DNA from: H17-190 sp034435615
Lineage (GTDB): Bacteria; Chloroflexota; Dehalococcoidia; SM23-28-2; HRBIN24
Length of the DNA: 64,000 bases
Assembly (NCBI GenBank): GCA_034435615.1
Contig: DAOTWZ010000034.1
Span: 1-64,000 of the forward strand
Direction of reading: 5' to 3'
Shown: positions 33,905 through 41,739 of the stretch, piece after piece
How positions within the stretch are numbered: the stretch's first letter is position 1
How the letters are laid out: each line of letters opens with the position of its first letter
Translations under genes and position numbers: made by a program
The notes under the pieces: generated by a model
Seen by the model: only the letters and a program-made list of their open reading frames with translations
Told to the model about the DNA's origin: nothing
Databases searched by the model: none

Positions 33905-34882
33905 TCAGTCCCCCTGACTCGCCCGGCGCTGCAGATAGAGCCAGCTCGCCGCTGTGACGAGGGCGGCCCAGATGGCGGACGCCAGCGCCACGTGGGCCAC
34001 GCGGGCCGCCGTCGGCAATTGTAGCCATATGTTGCTGGCCCCTACCAGCGTCTGGGCGATGTAAAACGTCACTGTCACCGCTGCCAGGGCCTGCAGGGGG
34101 CGTCGCCCCGTCCACCAGGCGCGGGCCGCCCACCAGAGGACGAGGAGGCCTATGAAGGCCGCCAGCACGCGGTGGGCGTAGTGGAGGTGGGCCAGCCGGC
34201 CCGGCCCCGGCAACACGCCGCCGTTGAAGAGGGGCCAGTCTGGGTAGACCAGGGCGGCCCCCAGGTTGGAGACGAAGGAGCCCAGCAAGTTCAGAGAGAG
34301 GACGGCCAGAGCGGCCACCAGCGTCACCGCCAGAAGGGGCCCCGGCCGAGCGTTCGCCCGCGCCCCCGGCCCGGCGGGGGCCAGCCCCCCCAGCACCGCC
34401 ACCGTGGCGAAGAGAAGGGAAGCCAGCACGGCCAGCGCCATCCCCAGATGGGCGGCCCGCAGGGCCGGCGGCAGCTCCTGCTCCACGGTAGCGCCGCCCA
34501 GCAGCGCCTGGGCCACTATCAGGGGGATGGCCAGCGTCACCCCCAGCAGCAGGGGGCCGTTGTCGCGGTGCCGCAGCCAGACCACCAGGGTGCTCAGGGC
34601 CACCAGCAGCCCCGTCACCGAGGCCAGCAGCCGGTGCGAGTACTCGATGAGGATCTGTCGCTCCAGGGGTGGCACCAGTTGCCCGTGGCAGAGGGGCCAG
34701 TCCGGGCAGGCCAGGCTGGAGCCGGTGGCCCGCACCGTCCCCCCGAGGACGATGAGGGCGTAGACCGACAGGGCGGAGAGAGGAACGAGGTAACGGGCAC
34801 TCAGCCCCCACCAGGAACGTCTGACGGTGCCTTGGGGAACGGTGCCGAAGGTGAGGGAGCGGCGTCGCGACACCTGCCTCAA
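33905..34882 (-). CDS. ctaA: Heme A synthase
   Basis: The 325-aa eight-helix membrane enzyme oxidises heme O to heme A. It has conserved segments VRATGSSLACPDWPLCHG and VYPDWPLFNGG, and His ligands in EYSHRLLASVTGL, LRAAHLGMAL, HYAHRVLAAFIGL and RVAHVALASAI. The first loop has a Cys pair (ACPDWPLC) typical of the Bacillus-type enzyme. The start is uncertain: TTG 34882, with GTG 34873 possible. It is first in the heme-oxidase cluster, with a good promoter at 34906-34934. Confidence 0.92.
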   Translation of the reverse strand: MRQVSRRRSLTFGTVPQGTVRRSWWGLSARYLVPLSALSVYALIVLGGTVRATGSSLACPDWPLCHGQLVPPLERQILIEYSHRLLASVTGLLVALSTLVVWLRHRDNGPLLLGVTLAIPLIVAQALLGGATVEQELPPALRAAHLGMALAVLASLLFATVAVLGGLAPAGPGARANARPGPLLAVTLVAALAVLSLNLLGSFVSNLGAALVYPDWPLFNGGVLPGPGRLAHLHYAHRVLAAFIGLLVLWWAARAWWTGRRPLQALAAVTVTFYIAQTLVGASNIWLQLPTAARVAHVALASAIWAALVTAASWLYLQRRASQGD

Positions 34883-34905
34883 CAGAGCACCCCGCTCGAT
34901 TGTTC

Positions 34906-34934
34906 CTTATATCACCAAATTAGCGCTGGGTCAA
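34906..34934 (-). promoter_or_regulatory. Promoter of the ctaA-B-C-D-E-F-G cluster
   Basis: Minus-strand TTGACC (34934-34929), a 17-base spacer, TATAAG (34911-34906). It is one of the best promoter matches in the window and sits back to back with the gltA promoter. Further promoters inside the cluster are possible: TTGACG at 32983-32978 precedes ctaC, but I see no clear -10. Confidence 0.7.
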
Positions 34935-34951
34935 GGCGACGGGCGCTGGAG

Positions 34952-34980
34952 TTGCAAAGTCCCTTAGCAAAAGCTATAAT
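34952..34980 (+). promoter_or_regulatory. Promoter of citrate synthase
   Basis: TTGCAA at 34952-34957, an exact 17-base spacer, and TATAAT at 34975-34980. The predicted start is near 34987. Confidence 0.75.
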
Positions 34981-35095
34981 TGGGCCGCTCATCGGGTATA
35001 GCTATAGGCCCATACAGGGGATGGAGGGCCCGTGGAGGAGCGGCCTCTGCGGGTCTTCGCTTGCCCGGGGAAATCCTGACGTAAGGAGAGGAGTC
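34981..35095 (+). promoter_or_regulatory. Structured leader of citrate synthase mRNA
   Basis: The leader of about 109 bases is long for this window. TGGGCC (34981-34986) can pair with GGCCCA (35007-35012). A second hairpin has GAGG/CCTC around the loop AGCGG with a flanking CCCG/CGGG stem. The last part holds AGGAGAGGAG before ATG 35096. I do not recognise a known riboswitch class. Confidence 0.35.
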
Positions 35096-36241
35096 ATGAG
35101 CCAGCCGACCAGCGCCCCCGAGGTGGCCCGTGGCCTTAAGGGCGTCGTCCTGGACACCACCGAGACGAGCCTCATAGACGGTGAGCAGGGGAAGCTCCTC
35201 TACCACGGGTATAACATCCATGACCTGGCGGAGCGCTCCACCTTCGAGGAGGTCATCTACCTCCTCTGGCACGGACGGCTGCCCCGTCGGGCGGAGCTGG
35301 AGGAGCTGGATCGTCAGCTCAAGGAGAGCCGGGCCCTGCCCCCGGCCGTCATCGAGGTCATCCGGCTGGTGCAGAAGGCCCACCCCATGGACGTCCTGCG
35401 CACCGCTGTCTCCGCCCTGGCCGCCTTCGATCCCGACGTGGACGACCACTCTCGAGAGGCGGTCATCCGTAAATCGGTGCGGCTGACGGCACAGGTCCCC
35501 ACCATCGTGGCCGCCCATGACCGTATCCGCCGCGGCCTGGAGCCGGTGGCCCCCCGGCCCGACCTGAGCCACGCCGCCAACTTCCTCTATATGCTCCACG
35601 GCAGGGAGGCGGACGAGGAGGCGGTGCGGGCCATCGACGTGGACCTGATCCTACACGCCGAGCACGGCTCCAACGCCTCCGCCTTCGCCGCCCGCGTCAC
35701 CGTCTCCACCGGCTCGGACCTGCACTCGGCCATCGTCAGCGCCATCGGCACCCTCAAGGGGCCCCTGCACGGGGGAGCGGCCGAGGCGGTGATGCGGATG
35801 GTGGAGGAGATAGGGGAGCCGGAGCGGGTGGACGAGTACATAGAGCGCACCCTGGCCGAGGGCCGGCGGGTGATGGGGATGGGCCACCGCGTCTACAAGG
35901 TGGAGGACCCCCGCGCCCGTCACATGCGGGAGCGGGCACGCGTCCTGGGGGAGAAGCTGGGCCAGCCCAAGTGGTACCAGATACTGGAGCGCATCGCCGA
36001 GGTGACGGCACCCATGCGGGCCCGCGGCATCTCCCTGAACGTGGACTTCTACGCCGGCGCCGTCTACTACCTGCTGGGAATCCCGGAGGACCTCTTCATC
36101 TCCATGTTCGCCATGGGGCGGATGCCCGGCTGGTGCGCCCACGTCCTGGAGCAGATGCAGAACAACGTGCTCATCCGGCCCCTCCTCCACTACGCCGGGC
36201 CGATGGACCTGGAGTACGTGCCCCTGGAGCAGCGGGGCTAG
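35096..36241 (+). CDS. gltA: Citrate synthase (type I/II short form)
   Basis: The 381-aa enzyme condenses acetyl-CoA and oxaloacetate. It has LLYHGYNIHDLAERSTFEEVIYLLWHG near the start, the catalytic His regions ILHAEHGSNASAFAARV and GMGHRVYKVEDPRARHM, and the catalytic Asp in ISLNVDFYAGAVYYLLG. The short form is typical of thermophiles and Gram-positive-like bacteria; methylcitrate synthase is a close relative and cannot be fully excluded. ATG 35096 follows AGGAGAGGAG. The longer upstream frame is antisense to ctaA and not coding. Confidence 0.93.
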   Translation: MSQPTSAPEVARGLKGVVLDTTETSLIDGEQGKLLYHGYNIHDLAERSTFEEVIYLLWHGRLPRRAELEELDRQLKESRALPPAVIEVIRLVQKAHPMDVLRTAVSALAAFDPDVDDHSREAVIRKSVRLTAQVPTIVAAHDRIRRGLEPVAPRPDLSHAANFLYMLHGREADEEAVRAIDVDLILHAEHGSNASAFAARVTVSTGSDLHSAIVSAIGTLKGPLHGGAAEAVMRMVEEIGEPERVDEYIERTLAEGRRVMGMGHRVYKVEDPRARHMRERARVLGEKLGQPKWYQILERIAEVTAPMRARGISLNVDFYAGAVYYLLGIPEDLFISMFAMGRMPGWCAHVLEQMQNNVLIRPLLHYAGPMDLEYVPLEQRG

Positions 36242-36274
36242 GAACGGGGAGACGGAGAAGGACGAGGCCCTGAT

Positions 36275-36299
36275 GGCGGGCCCCCCGGCGGGGCCCGCC
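36275..36299. terminator. Bidirectional terminator between gltA and the greA-like gene
   Basis: A 10-bp perfect stem (36275-36284 with 36290-36299) and a 5-base loop between convergent genes; the plus-strand tail is TCACTCTATCTTCTC. It abuts the stop codon of the minus-strand gene. Confidence 0.6.
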
Positions 36300-37091
36300 T
36301 CACTCTATCTTCTCGATCCGGAAGCGGACGCGGCCCGCCGGCACCTGCACCTCCACCTCGTCACCAGGCCGGCGGTCCAGGAGGGCCCGCCCGACGGGCG
36401 AGGCGCTGGAGATGCGGCCGCCGCTGCCGCTGGCCTCGCCCGGGCCCACCACCGTGTACTTGAGGAGGCGGCCGTCCGCCAGGTTGCGCAGGTGGACGGT
36501 GCTCCCCAGCTGGACGCGCTGGCCGGACTCGTCCTGGGAGGGGCCGTCCACGATGACCGCCCGCCGGAGGATGGACTCTATCTCCCGGATGCGCGTCTCC
36601 AGGTGGGATTGCTTCTCCCGGGCGGCCTGCAAGGGGGCGTTCTCGCGAAAGTCCTTGTCCAGGGCGGCGCGACGTATCTCCTCGGCGATGAGGGGACGCT
36701 GGGCCTTCAGGGACTCCAGCTCCGCCTGGAGTGCGGCGTAACCCTCCGCCGTCATCTCCACGGGGGCGGCAGCGGGGGCCGCCCGCCTGGGGGCCTGGGC
36801 GCGTCGCACCCGCACGTGCTGGGCCAGGGCATGGGGCACCAGCTTCCTCTCGCGGAGGTAGGACAGGAACTCCTTCAGGGCCTGGGCCCGTTGCTGGGCC
36901 GTCTCCCCGCTCCCCAGGTTCCCCGATTCCACATAGCGGGCGATGTCAGGGCCCTGGAGCTGGTTCAGGGCGGCATCGCGGCCGTACCAGTTCACGAAGT
37001 CCAGGACGACGCGGCGGGCCTCCGCCTGCCGGCCGGCCTCCAGCGATGAGAGGTAGTTTTCTGCCGCCTGGGCGAGTGTGATGGACTCCAT
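36300..37091 (-). CDS. GreA/GreB-family protein with N-terminal SAM-like helical domain
   Basis: The 263-aa protein is about 100 residues longer than GreA. The N-terminal part (1-95, ITLAQAAENYLSSLEAGRQAEARRVVLDF and GETAQQRAQALKEFLSYLRERKLV) looks like the core-binding domain of tyrosine recombinases. An Ala/Pro linker (about 97-112) joins it to a GreA coiled coil whose tip reads DKDFRENAPLQAAREKQ, keeping the acidic DxxEN of cleavage factors, and then a GreA FKBP-like domain (GSTVHLRNL, RISSASPVGRALLDRRPGDEVEVQVP). It probably acts on RNA polymerase, with the extra domain binding DNA or protein. The start is ATG 37091. Confidence 0.8.
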   Translation of the reverse strand: MESITLAQAAENYLSSLEAGRQAEARRVVLDFVNWYGRDAALNQLQGPDIARYVESGNLGSGETAQQRAQALKEFLSYLRERKLVPHALAQHVRVRRAQAPRRAAPAAAPVEMTAEGYAALQAELESLKAQRPLIAEEIRRAALDKDFRENAPLQAAREKQSHLETRIREIESILRRAVIVDGPSQDESGQRVQLGSTVHLRNLADGRLLKYTVVGPGEASGSGGRISSASPVGRALLDRRPGDEVEVQVPAGRVRFRIEKIE

Positions 37092-37102
37092 GGCAAAATT
37101 CC

Positions 37103-37132
37103 ATTCTAGGGAAAGCGAGGAGGGACGGTCAA
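37103..37132 (-). promoter_or_regulatory. Promoter of the SAM-GreA fusion gene
   Basis: Minus-strand TTGACC (37132-37127), an 18-base spacer, TAGAAT (37108-37103). The predicted start is about 5 bases before ATG 37091, so the mRNA is nearly leaderless. Confidence 0.55.
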
Positions 37133-37133
37133 C

Positions 37134-37889
37134 GTGGAGGAGAGCTCGCAGGGGCAGCAACTGGAGGTGCTGCAGGCCGGGGCCGCCCGGCTGGGCGTCC
37201 CTCTGGAGGCCGGGACTTTGGAGCGCTTCGCCCTCTATTACCGCGAGCTGGCGAAGGCGGCGCCCCTGCTGGACCTCACCAGCGTCGTAGGGCCAGAGGA
37301 GGTGCAGCGACGCCATTTCCTGGAGTCCCTGGCGGTGGGCCGGGCCTTGGAGGAGCTGGGGGTGCTGGACCGGGAGCGGCCGCTGCGGGCCATCGATATA
37401 GGCGCCGGGGCGGGCTTCCCCGGCCTGCCCATACGGCTGGCCTGGCCCCGCCTCCGCCTCACCCTCCTGGAGGCGAGCCGGCGCAAGGCGGAGTTCCTGC
37501 GTCGCCTGGTGGATGCCCTGGGGCTGGGGGACGTGGAGGTGGTGTGGGCGCGGGCCGAGGAGCTGGCCCGCCAGCCAGCCCACCGTGAGTCCTACGACCT
37601 GGCCCTGGCCCGCGCTGTCGCCTCCCTGCCCGTCCTGGTGGAGCTATCGCTCCCCCTGCTGAGGGTCGGTGGCTACCTGGCGGCGCCCAAGGGGAGCCGG
37701 GCCCTCCAGGAGATGGCGGAGGCGCGGGGGGCGCTGGCCGCCTGCGGGGGCGACCAGCCCGTCGTCCATCCCCTACCACCTCTGGGCGGTGGCACCCTGC
37801 CCCTACTAGTTTTGGTGAGAAAAGCGCAGCCAACGCCAGAGCGCTACCCCCGACGGCCCGGTATACCCGAAAAGCGGCCGTTGCGGTAA
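37134..37889 (+). CDS. rsmG: 16S rRNA (guanine-527-N7)-methyltransferase
   Basis: The 251-aa SAM-dependent methyltransferase modifies G527 of 16S rRNA. LLDLTSVVGPEEVQRRHFLESLAVGRAL and RAIDIGAGAGFPGLPIRLAWPRLRLTLLEASRRKAEFLR match the RsmG family's SAM site, and LALARAVASLPVLVELSLPLLRVGGYLAAPKG follows. GTG 37134 with AGGAGGG upstream is the start. The C-terminal tail (last ~20 residues, TPERYPRRPGIPEKRPLR) is not conserved. The gene is divergent from the SAM-GreA gene with only 42 bases between. Confidence 0.92.
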   Translation: MEESSQGQQLEVLQAGAARLGVPLEAGTLERFALYYRELAKAAPLLDLTSVVGPEEVQRRHFLESLAVGRALEELGVLDRERPLRAIDIGAGAGFPGLPIRLAWPRLRLTLLEASRRKAEFLRRLVDALGLGDVEVVWARAEELARQPAHRESYDLALARAVASLPVLVELSLPLLRVGGYLAAPKGSRALQEMAEARGALAACGGDQPVVHPLPPLGGGTLPLLVLVRKAQPTPERYPRRPGIPEKRPLR

Positions 37890-37934
37890 GCTAGACGGGG
37901 CTGACAGGCCCCAGACCCCCTGAGGAGGTGGGCT

Positions 37935-38540
37935 ATGCGTCAGCGGGGAAGCGAGGTCTACTCCGGCGGCTGGTTGAGGCGGCTCCTGCGGGGCGATATG
38001 GCGCTCTTCGAGGACGCCCAGGCCGACCCCGGCGCTACTGTGCCTGCCCTGGCGGTGGTGATAGGGGCCAGCCTCCTCTCCGGCCTGGGCTCCTGGCTCT
38101 GGTGGGTCTTCCAGACGGACGTGGGCCGGCTGGAGGTCTTCCTCAAGTCCTTCCTCATCGGCGGCCTGTTGCAGGTGCTGGTGTGGCTGGTGTGGGTGTA
38201 TGTGGCCTACCAGGTGCTGACCATAGGCTTCGGCACCATGGTCAGCTTCTACGGGATGGTGCGGGCTATGGGCTTCGCCTTCGTCCCCATGGGGCTGATG
38301 GTGCTGATGGCGGTGCCCCAGTTCACCGTCCCGCTGGCGGTCATCGCCATCGTCGCCACCGTCCTCCTCAGCCAACTGGCCCTGCAGGCCGTCACGGACT
38401 ACGATGCCCCCCGGGCGGCCGTGGCGAACCTCATCGGCTTCGCTGTCTTCGCTCTGGTGATGGGGGTGCTGGCCAACATAGCCGAGGTCCGCAACATCGG
38501 CGGGGTGGCGCCGGGCCTCTTCTTCTTCGACCTCAATTAG
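37935..38540 (+). CDS. Yip1-like integral membrane protein
   Basis: The 201-aa protein has five membrane segments in the order expected of the bacterial Yip1 domain: a short soluble start (LRRLLRGDMALFEDAQADPGATVPAL), helices at about 38-65, 80-105, 115-135, 138-160 and 170-190. The first soluble part, with an acidic DxxLFEDxxAD-like run, is typical. No catalytic function is known. AGGAGGTGGGCT precedes ATG 37935. A MFS gene follows after 15 bases. Confidence 0.72.
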   Translation: MRQRGSEVYSGGWLRRLLRGDMALFEDAQADPGATVPALAVVIGASLLSGLGSWLWWVFQTDVGRLEVFLKSFLIGGLLQVLVWLVWVYVAYQVLTIGFGTMVSFYGMVRAMGFAFVPMGLMVLMAVPQFTVPLAVIAIVATVLLSQLALQAVTDYDAPRAAVANLIGFAVFALVMGVLANIAEVRNIGGVAPGLFFFDLN

Positions 38541-38555
38541 ACTGGCGAGGCCGAC

Positions 38556-39782
38556 ATGGGCGGCGACGGCCCGTCACGAGGACTCCAGGCTAACGTCTGG
38601 AAGCTATACCTTTACCATTTCCTCCTGAACCTGGGACTCTGGTGGCCCATCTGGGTGGTCTATCTGCAGGAAGAAAAGGGGCTCTCACTGGGTCAGGTGG
38701 GTCTGCTGGAGGTGCCCTTCTGGGCCACCATCGCTCTCTTCCAGGTGCCGGCGGCCGCCCTGGCCGACCGCTGGGGGCGCAAGCTGGCCCTCGTCCTGGG
38801 TGCCCTGGCGCTGACGGGGGCGGTGACCCTCTTCGGCCTGGCGGTGGGCTTCTGGATGCTCGTCCTCTCCTACGTGCTTTGGGCCTTCTCCTTCACCTTT
38901 ACCTGGGGCCCGGACTCGGCCTTTCTCTACGATACGCTGCGCGCCCTGGGCCGGGAGGAGGACTACCAGCGGCTGTACGGACGGGCCTGGGGGATCAATA
39001 TGCTGGCCACGGTGGCCGGCACCCTGGCCGGGGCGCCCATAGCCGCTGCCACCGACCTCCAGATGCCCATTCTGCTGACCATCGGCCTGGCCTTCGGGGC
39101 GGTGCTGGTGGCCCTGACCTTCAGGGAGCCGCTGACGGCCTTCCGTCAGGAGATGGCGGCCTCCTTCTGGGCGGTGGTGCGGGAAGGAGTGGCCATCGCT
39201 GTGGGGAGGCCAGTCTTACGCTATGCTCTCCTCTTCTCCGGGGTGGCCACGCTGGCCAGCGTGGGGCCGCTCCTCTTCGTGCAACCCTTCCTGGTGGGCC
39301 ACGGGGTGACGCTGGGGCAGCTGGGCTTCTGGCAGGCGCCGGTGCGGCTGGCCGGGGCGGTAGGCTCCCTGTGGGCCTACAAGCTGGGGACGCTGGTGGG
39401 AGAGAAAGGGGGACTGGTGGCCCTGGTGACGCTGGCGGCCGCCGCCTACGGCCTGTTGGCCCTGTGGGACTCCCTCTATGCCGTGGTTGCCTTCTTCGCC
39501 ATGAACCTGGCCTTCGTGGGGGCGCGTCCCCTGGTGACGGACTATCTGAACCGGCGTCTCCTGAGCGGCCAGCGGGCGATGGTGGTCTCCCTCACCACCT
39601 TCATATACGCCCTGGTCCGGATACCGGCCTCGCCCCTGTCCGGATATGTGGCCTCCACGGCCTCCCTGACGGTGGCCGGGGGCGTCCTGGCCTGCCTGAT
39701 GTTCGGGCTGGGGCTGCTGGTGCTCTCGCTGTGGCAGCGGGCCGAGGCGAGAGAGGCGAGGCTACCTGCCCTGGCCCCCTAG
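38556..39782 (+). CDS. Major facilitator superfamily transporter
   Basis: The 408-aa protein has about twelve membrane helices. It has an MFS-type loop 2-3 motif (ALADRWGRKLALVLGAL) and the weaker repeat near the centre. FSFTFTWGPDSAFLYDTLRALGREEDYQRLYGRAWGI is a distinctive feature of one group of MFS proteins seen as putative multidrug or sugar exporters. The substrate is unknown. It converges with selD, their stop codons overlapping by 4 bases. Confidence 0.85.
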   Translation: MGGDGPSRGLQANVWKLYLYHFLLNLGLWWPIWVVYLQEEKGLSLGQVGLLEVPFWATIALFQVPAAALADRWGRKLALVLGALALTGAVTLFGLAVGFWMLVLSYVLWAFSFTFTWGPDSAFLYDTLRALGREEDYQRLYGRAWGINMLATVAGTLAGAPIAAATDLQMPILLTIGLAFGAVLVALTFREPLTAFRQEMAASFWAVVREGVAIAVGRPVLRYALLFSGVATLASVGPLLFVQPFLVGHGVTLGQLGFWQAPVRLAGAVGSLWAYKLGTLVGEKGGLVALVTLAAAAYGLLALWDSLYAVVAFFAMNLAFVGARPLVTDYLNRRLLSGQRAMVVSLTTFIYALVRIPASPLSGYVASTASLTVAGGVLACLMFGLGLLVLSLWQRAEAREARLPALAP

Positions 39783-40828
39783 GGGACGACCTCCACGCTC
39801 TCCCCTTCCACCACCTCGCCGATGGTCCACACGGGGAGACCGCTTTCGCCGAAGAGGACAGGGGCCTCGGCCGCTCTTTCGGCGGGGACAGCCATGAGGA
39901 GGCCGCCGGAGGTCTGGGGGTCGAAGAGGGCCAGGGCCAGCTCCTCGGGCAGGCCCTCGGGGAGGCGGACGCGGGGGCCGTAGTAGCGGCGGTTGCGCTG
40001 GCCGCCCCCCGGGAAGATGCCGCGGGCGGCGTATTCCAGCGCTCCCGGCAGGAGGGGGACGGCGGAGGCCCGGATGCGAAGGCAGGCCCCGCTCAGGGTG
40101 GCCATCTCCCAGGCATGGCCCAGGAGGCCGTAGCCGGTGATATCGGTGACAGCGCGGGCGCCCAGCCGACGGGCCAGGTGGGAGGCGTGGCGGTTGAGGG
40201 ATTTCATGCTGGCCACAGCCGCTCCCAGGTGCTGAGGGTCGGCGCGGCCGGCCTTGGCAGCGGTGGTGAGGATGCCCGTACCCAGGGGCTTGGTGAGGAG
40301 GACGACATCGCCCGGGCGGGCGCCTCCCTTGGTGAGAACCTGGTGGGGGTGGACGGTGCCCAGGACACAGAGGCCGTACTTGGGCTCGCGGTCGATGACG
40401 GTGTGGCCCCCGGCGATGACGCCGCCGGCCTCGGCCACCTTGTCGGCGCCGCCCTGAAGGATGCGGGCGACGACGTCAGGGGGGAGGTCGTCCGGGAAGG
40501 CGGCCACGTTGAGGGCCAGGGCCACCTCGCCCCCCATGGCGTAGACGTCGCTCATGGCGTTGGCGGCGGCTATGGCGCCGTAATCGTAGGGGTCGTCCAC
40601 CACGGGCGCGAAGAAGTCCACCGTCAGCACTACCGCCAGCTCATCGCTCAGGCGGTAGACGGCGGCGTCGTCCGGGGAGGCCAGCCCTACCAGGAGGTCA
40701 GGGTGGCTGGCCCCCGGCCCGTGCTCCTGCAGATGGCGCAGCACCTGCGCCAGGGCTTCTGCCCCTATTTTGCCGGCTCAACCGGCGCAGGAGGCCATCT
40801 GGGTGAGCCGCAGCTCCTCCGCTGTCAC
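39779..40828 (-). CDS. selD: Selenide, water dikinase, itself a selenoprotein (in-frame UGA as Sec17)
   Basis: The 349-aa enzyme makes selenophosphate from selenide and ATP. Reading upstream of the naive start at 40744 continues in frame through one TGA (40780-40778) to GTG 40828, with AGGAGG 9 bases before. This restores the N-terminus TAEELRLTQMASCAG-Sec-AGKIG: Sec17 and Lys20 fall exactly at E. coli Cys17 and Lys20. Later motifs are SDVYAMGGEVALALN, VIAGGHTVID and TDITGYGLLGHAWEM. A hairpin at the bacterial SECIS distance follows the UGA. Decoding needs SelA, SelB and tRNA-Sec, not seen in this window. Confidence 0.93.
40736..40750 (-). promoter_or_regulatory. Candidate bacterial SECIS hairpin in selD
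   Basis: Minus-strand GCGCAG, loop GTG, CTGCGC: a perfect 6-bp stem starting 27 bases after the UGA, with the apical loop about 33-35 bases after it and a G first in the loop. This fits the known bSECIS geometry (loop about 16-37 bases from UGA). Confidence 0.7.
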
Positions 40829-40904
40829 TGGCCGTTTCCTCCTCTCGTCGATAGTGTAACAGGTGCCGGGGGGCGGGAGGAGAGTAAAATGGCCCTAGCG
40901 GAGG

Positions 40905-41639
40905 ATGAGCGGCGAAGCTGCGGAGACGACGGCCCCCGCCCCCGGGGAGGCGACAGGGGCGGCGCAGCCGACCCTCGATGCGGACGGACTGGTGGCCCGC
41001 CTGGCCCCCCTCTACGGGATGCCGGCCTGGCGACCCCACGGCGACCCTCTCACGGAGCTGGTGTTGACTGTCCTCTCCCAGAACACCAGCGATGCCAACT
41101 CCGGGCGGGCCTTTATGCGACTGCGCGCCCGCTTCCCTCGCTGGGAGGAGCTCCTGACGGCCGACCTGGCCGACGTCGAGGAGGCGATAAAGATAGGAGG
41201 TCTGGGCCGCATCAAGGCGGCCCGCCTGCGCTCCCTCCTGCAGGAGGTGGTGCGAAGGTGCGGCTCCCTGGACGTCTCCTTCCTCAGGGAGCTGCCCGTG
41301 GAGGAGGCGAGGGCCTGGCTGGAGGGGCTGCCCGGCGTGGGGCCCAAGACCGCCGCCTGTGTCCTCCTCTTCGCCCTGGGGAAGCCGGCCCTGCCCGTGG
41401 ACACCCACGTGCACCGCGTGGCCCAGCGGCTGGGGCTGGTGCCCAGGGGGATGGACGCCGTCCGCGCCCAGCAGCGCCTGGAGTCGATGGTGCCGCCGGA
41501 GCTGATGTACCCCGTCCACGTCCTCCTCATCCGCCACGGGCGACGGCTCTGCCGGGCGCAGCGCCCCCTCTGCCAGGACTGTCCCCTCCTGGACGCATGC
41601 CCCCACGGGAAGGGGCAACTGGGGCTGGCGGGAGCTTGA
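40905..41639 (+). CDS. nth: Endonuclease III-type DNA glycosylase/AP lyase
   Basis: The 244-aa protein of the HhH-GPD superfamily removes oxidised pyrimidines. It has the helix-hairpin-helix LEGLPGVGPKTAACVLLFALG with the catalytic Lys, a catalytic Asp in LPVDTHVHRVAQRLG, and a 4Fe-4S cluster CRAQRPLCQDCPLLDAC (C-x6-C-x2-C-x5-C). The first about 25 residues are a low-complexity Ala/Pro extension. ATG 40905 follows GCGGAGG; TAAAAT (40886-40891) may be its -10. It is divergent from selD. Its stop codon overlaps the -35 box of the arg operon. Confidence 0.92.
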   Translation: MSGEAAETTAPAPGEATGAAQPTLDADGLVARLAPLYGMPAWRPHGDPLTELVLTVLSQNTSDANSGRAFMRLRARFPRWEELLTADLADVEEAIKIGGLGRIKAARLRSLLQEVVRRCGSLDVSFLRELPVEEARAWLEGLPGVGPKTAACVLLFALGKPALPVDTHVHRVAQRLGLVPRGMDAVRAQQRLESMVPPELMYPVHVLLIRHGRRLCRAQRPLCQDCPLLDACPHGKGQLGLAGA

Positions 41640-41664
41640 CACAAAGGGAGCGGGACGCTATCTT
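41636..41664 (+). promoter_or_regulatory. Consensus promoter of the arginine operon
   Basis: TTGACA at 41636-41641, exactly 17 bases, TATCTT at 41659-41664. The predicted start is near 41671, only about 3 bases before the ATG of a leader ORF (41674). It overlaps the end of nth. Confidence 0.75.
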
Positions 41665-41673
41665 ACTGGCGTA

Positions 41674-41739
41674 ATGCAAGCTGGAGCCCCTTCCGTGCTG
41701 CGACGACGGGCCCGAGCCGGGCGCAGTGGGGGGCTTTAG
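41674..41739 (+). CDS. Arg-rich leader peptide of the arg operon (attenuator peptide)
   Basis: The 21-codon ORF starts at ATG 41674 and ends in TAG 41737-41739. The peptide begins MQAGAPSVL and has Arg at 10, 11, 12, 14 and 17 (5 of 21). The Arg codons are CGA, CGA, CGG, CGA, CGC, with CGA rare in neighbouring genes. The ATG is about 3 bases from the predicted transcription start, so it is probably read as a leaderless mRNA. Its stop codon lies inside the strand that pairs to form the antiterminator. By analogy with trp and his leaders, ribosome stalling at Arg codons when charged tRNA-Arg is low would keep the operon on. Confidence 0.75.
   Translation: MQAGAPSVLRRRARAGRSGGL

Noticed and set aside
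34172..36241. Longer citrate synthase reading from 34172
   Set aside because: The extra upstream part is antisense to ctaA and not conserved. ATG 35096 has a ribosome site and begins the conserved protein.
39779..40744. selD starting at GTG 40744
   Set aside because: This start lacks the catalytic N-terminus. The frame continues upstream through a UGA at the Cys17 position, so the gene starts at 40828.
38642..41674. 1010-codon plus-strand open frame
   Set aside because: It crosses the MFS, selD and nth genes in a non-coding frame with a Gly/Ala/Arg-rich product.
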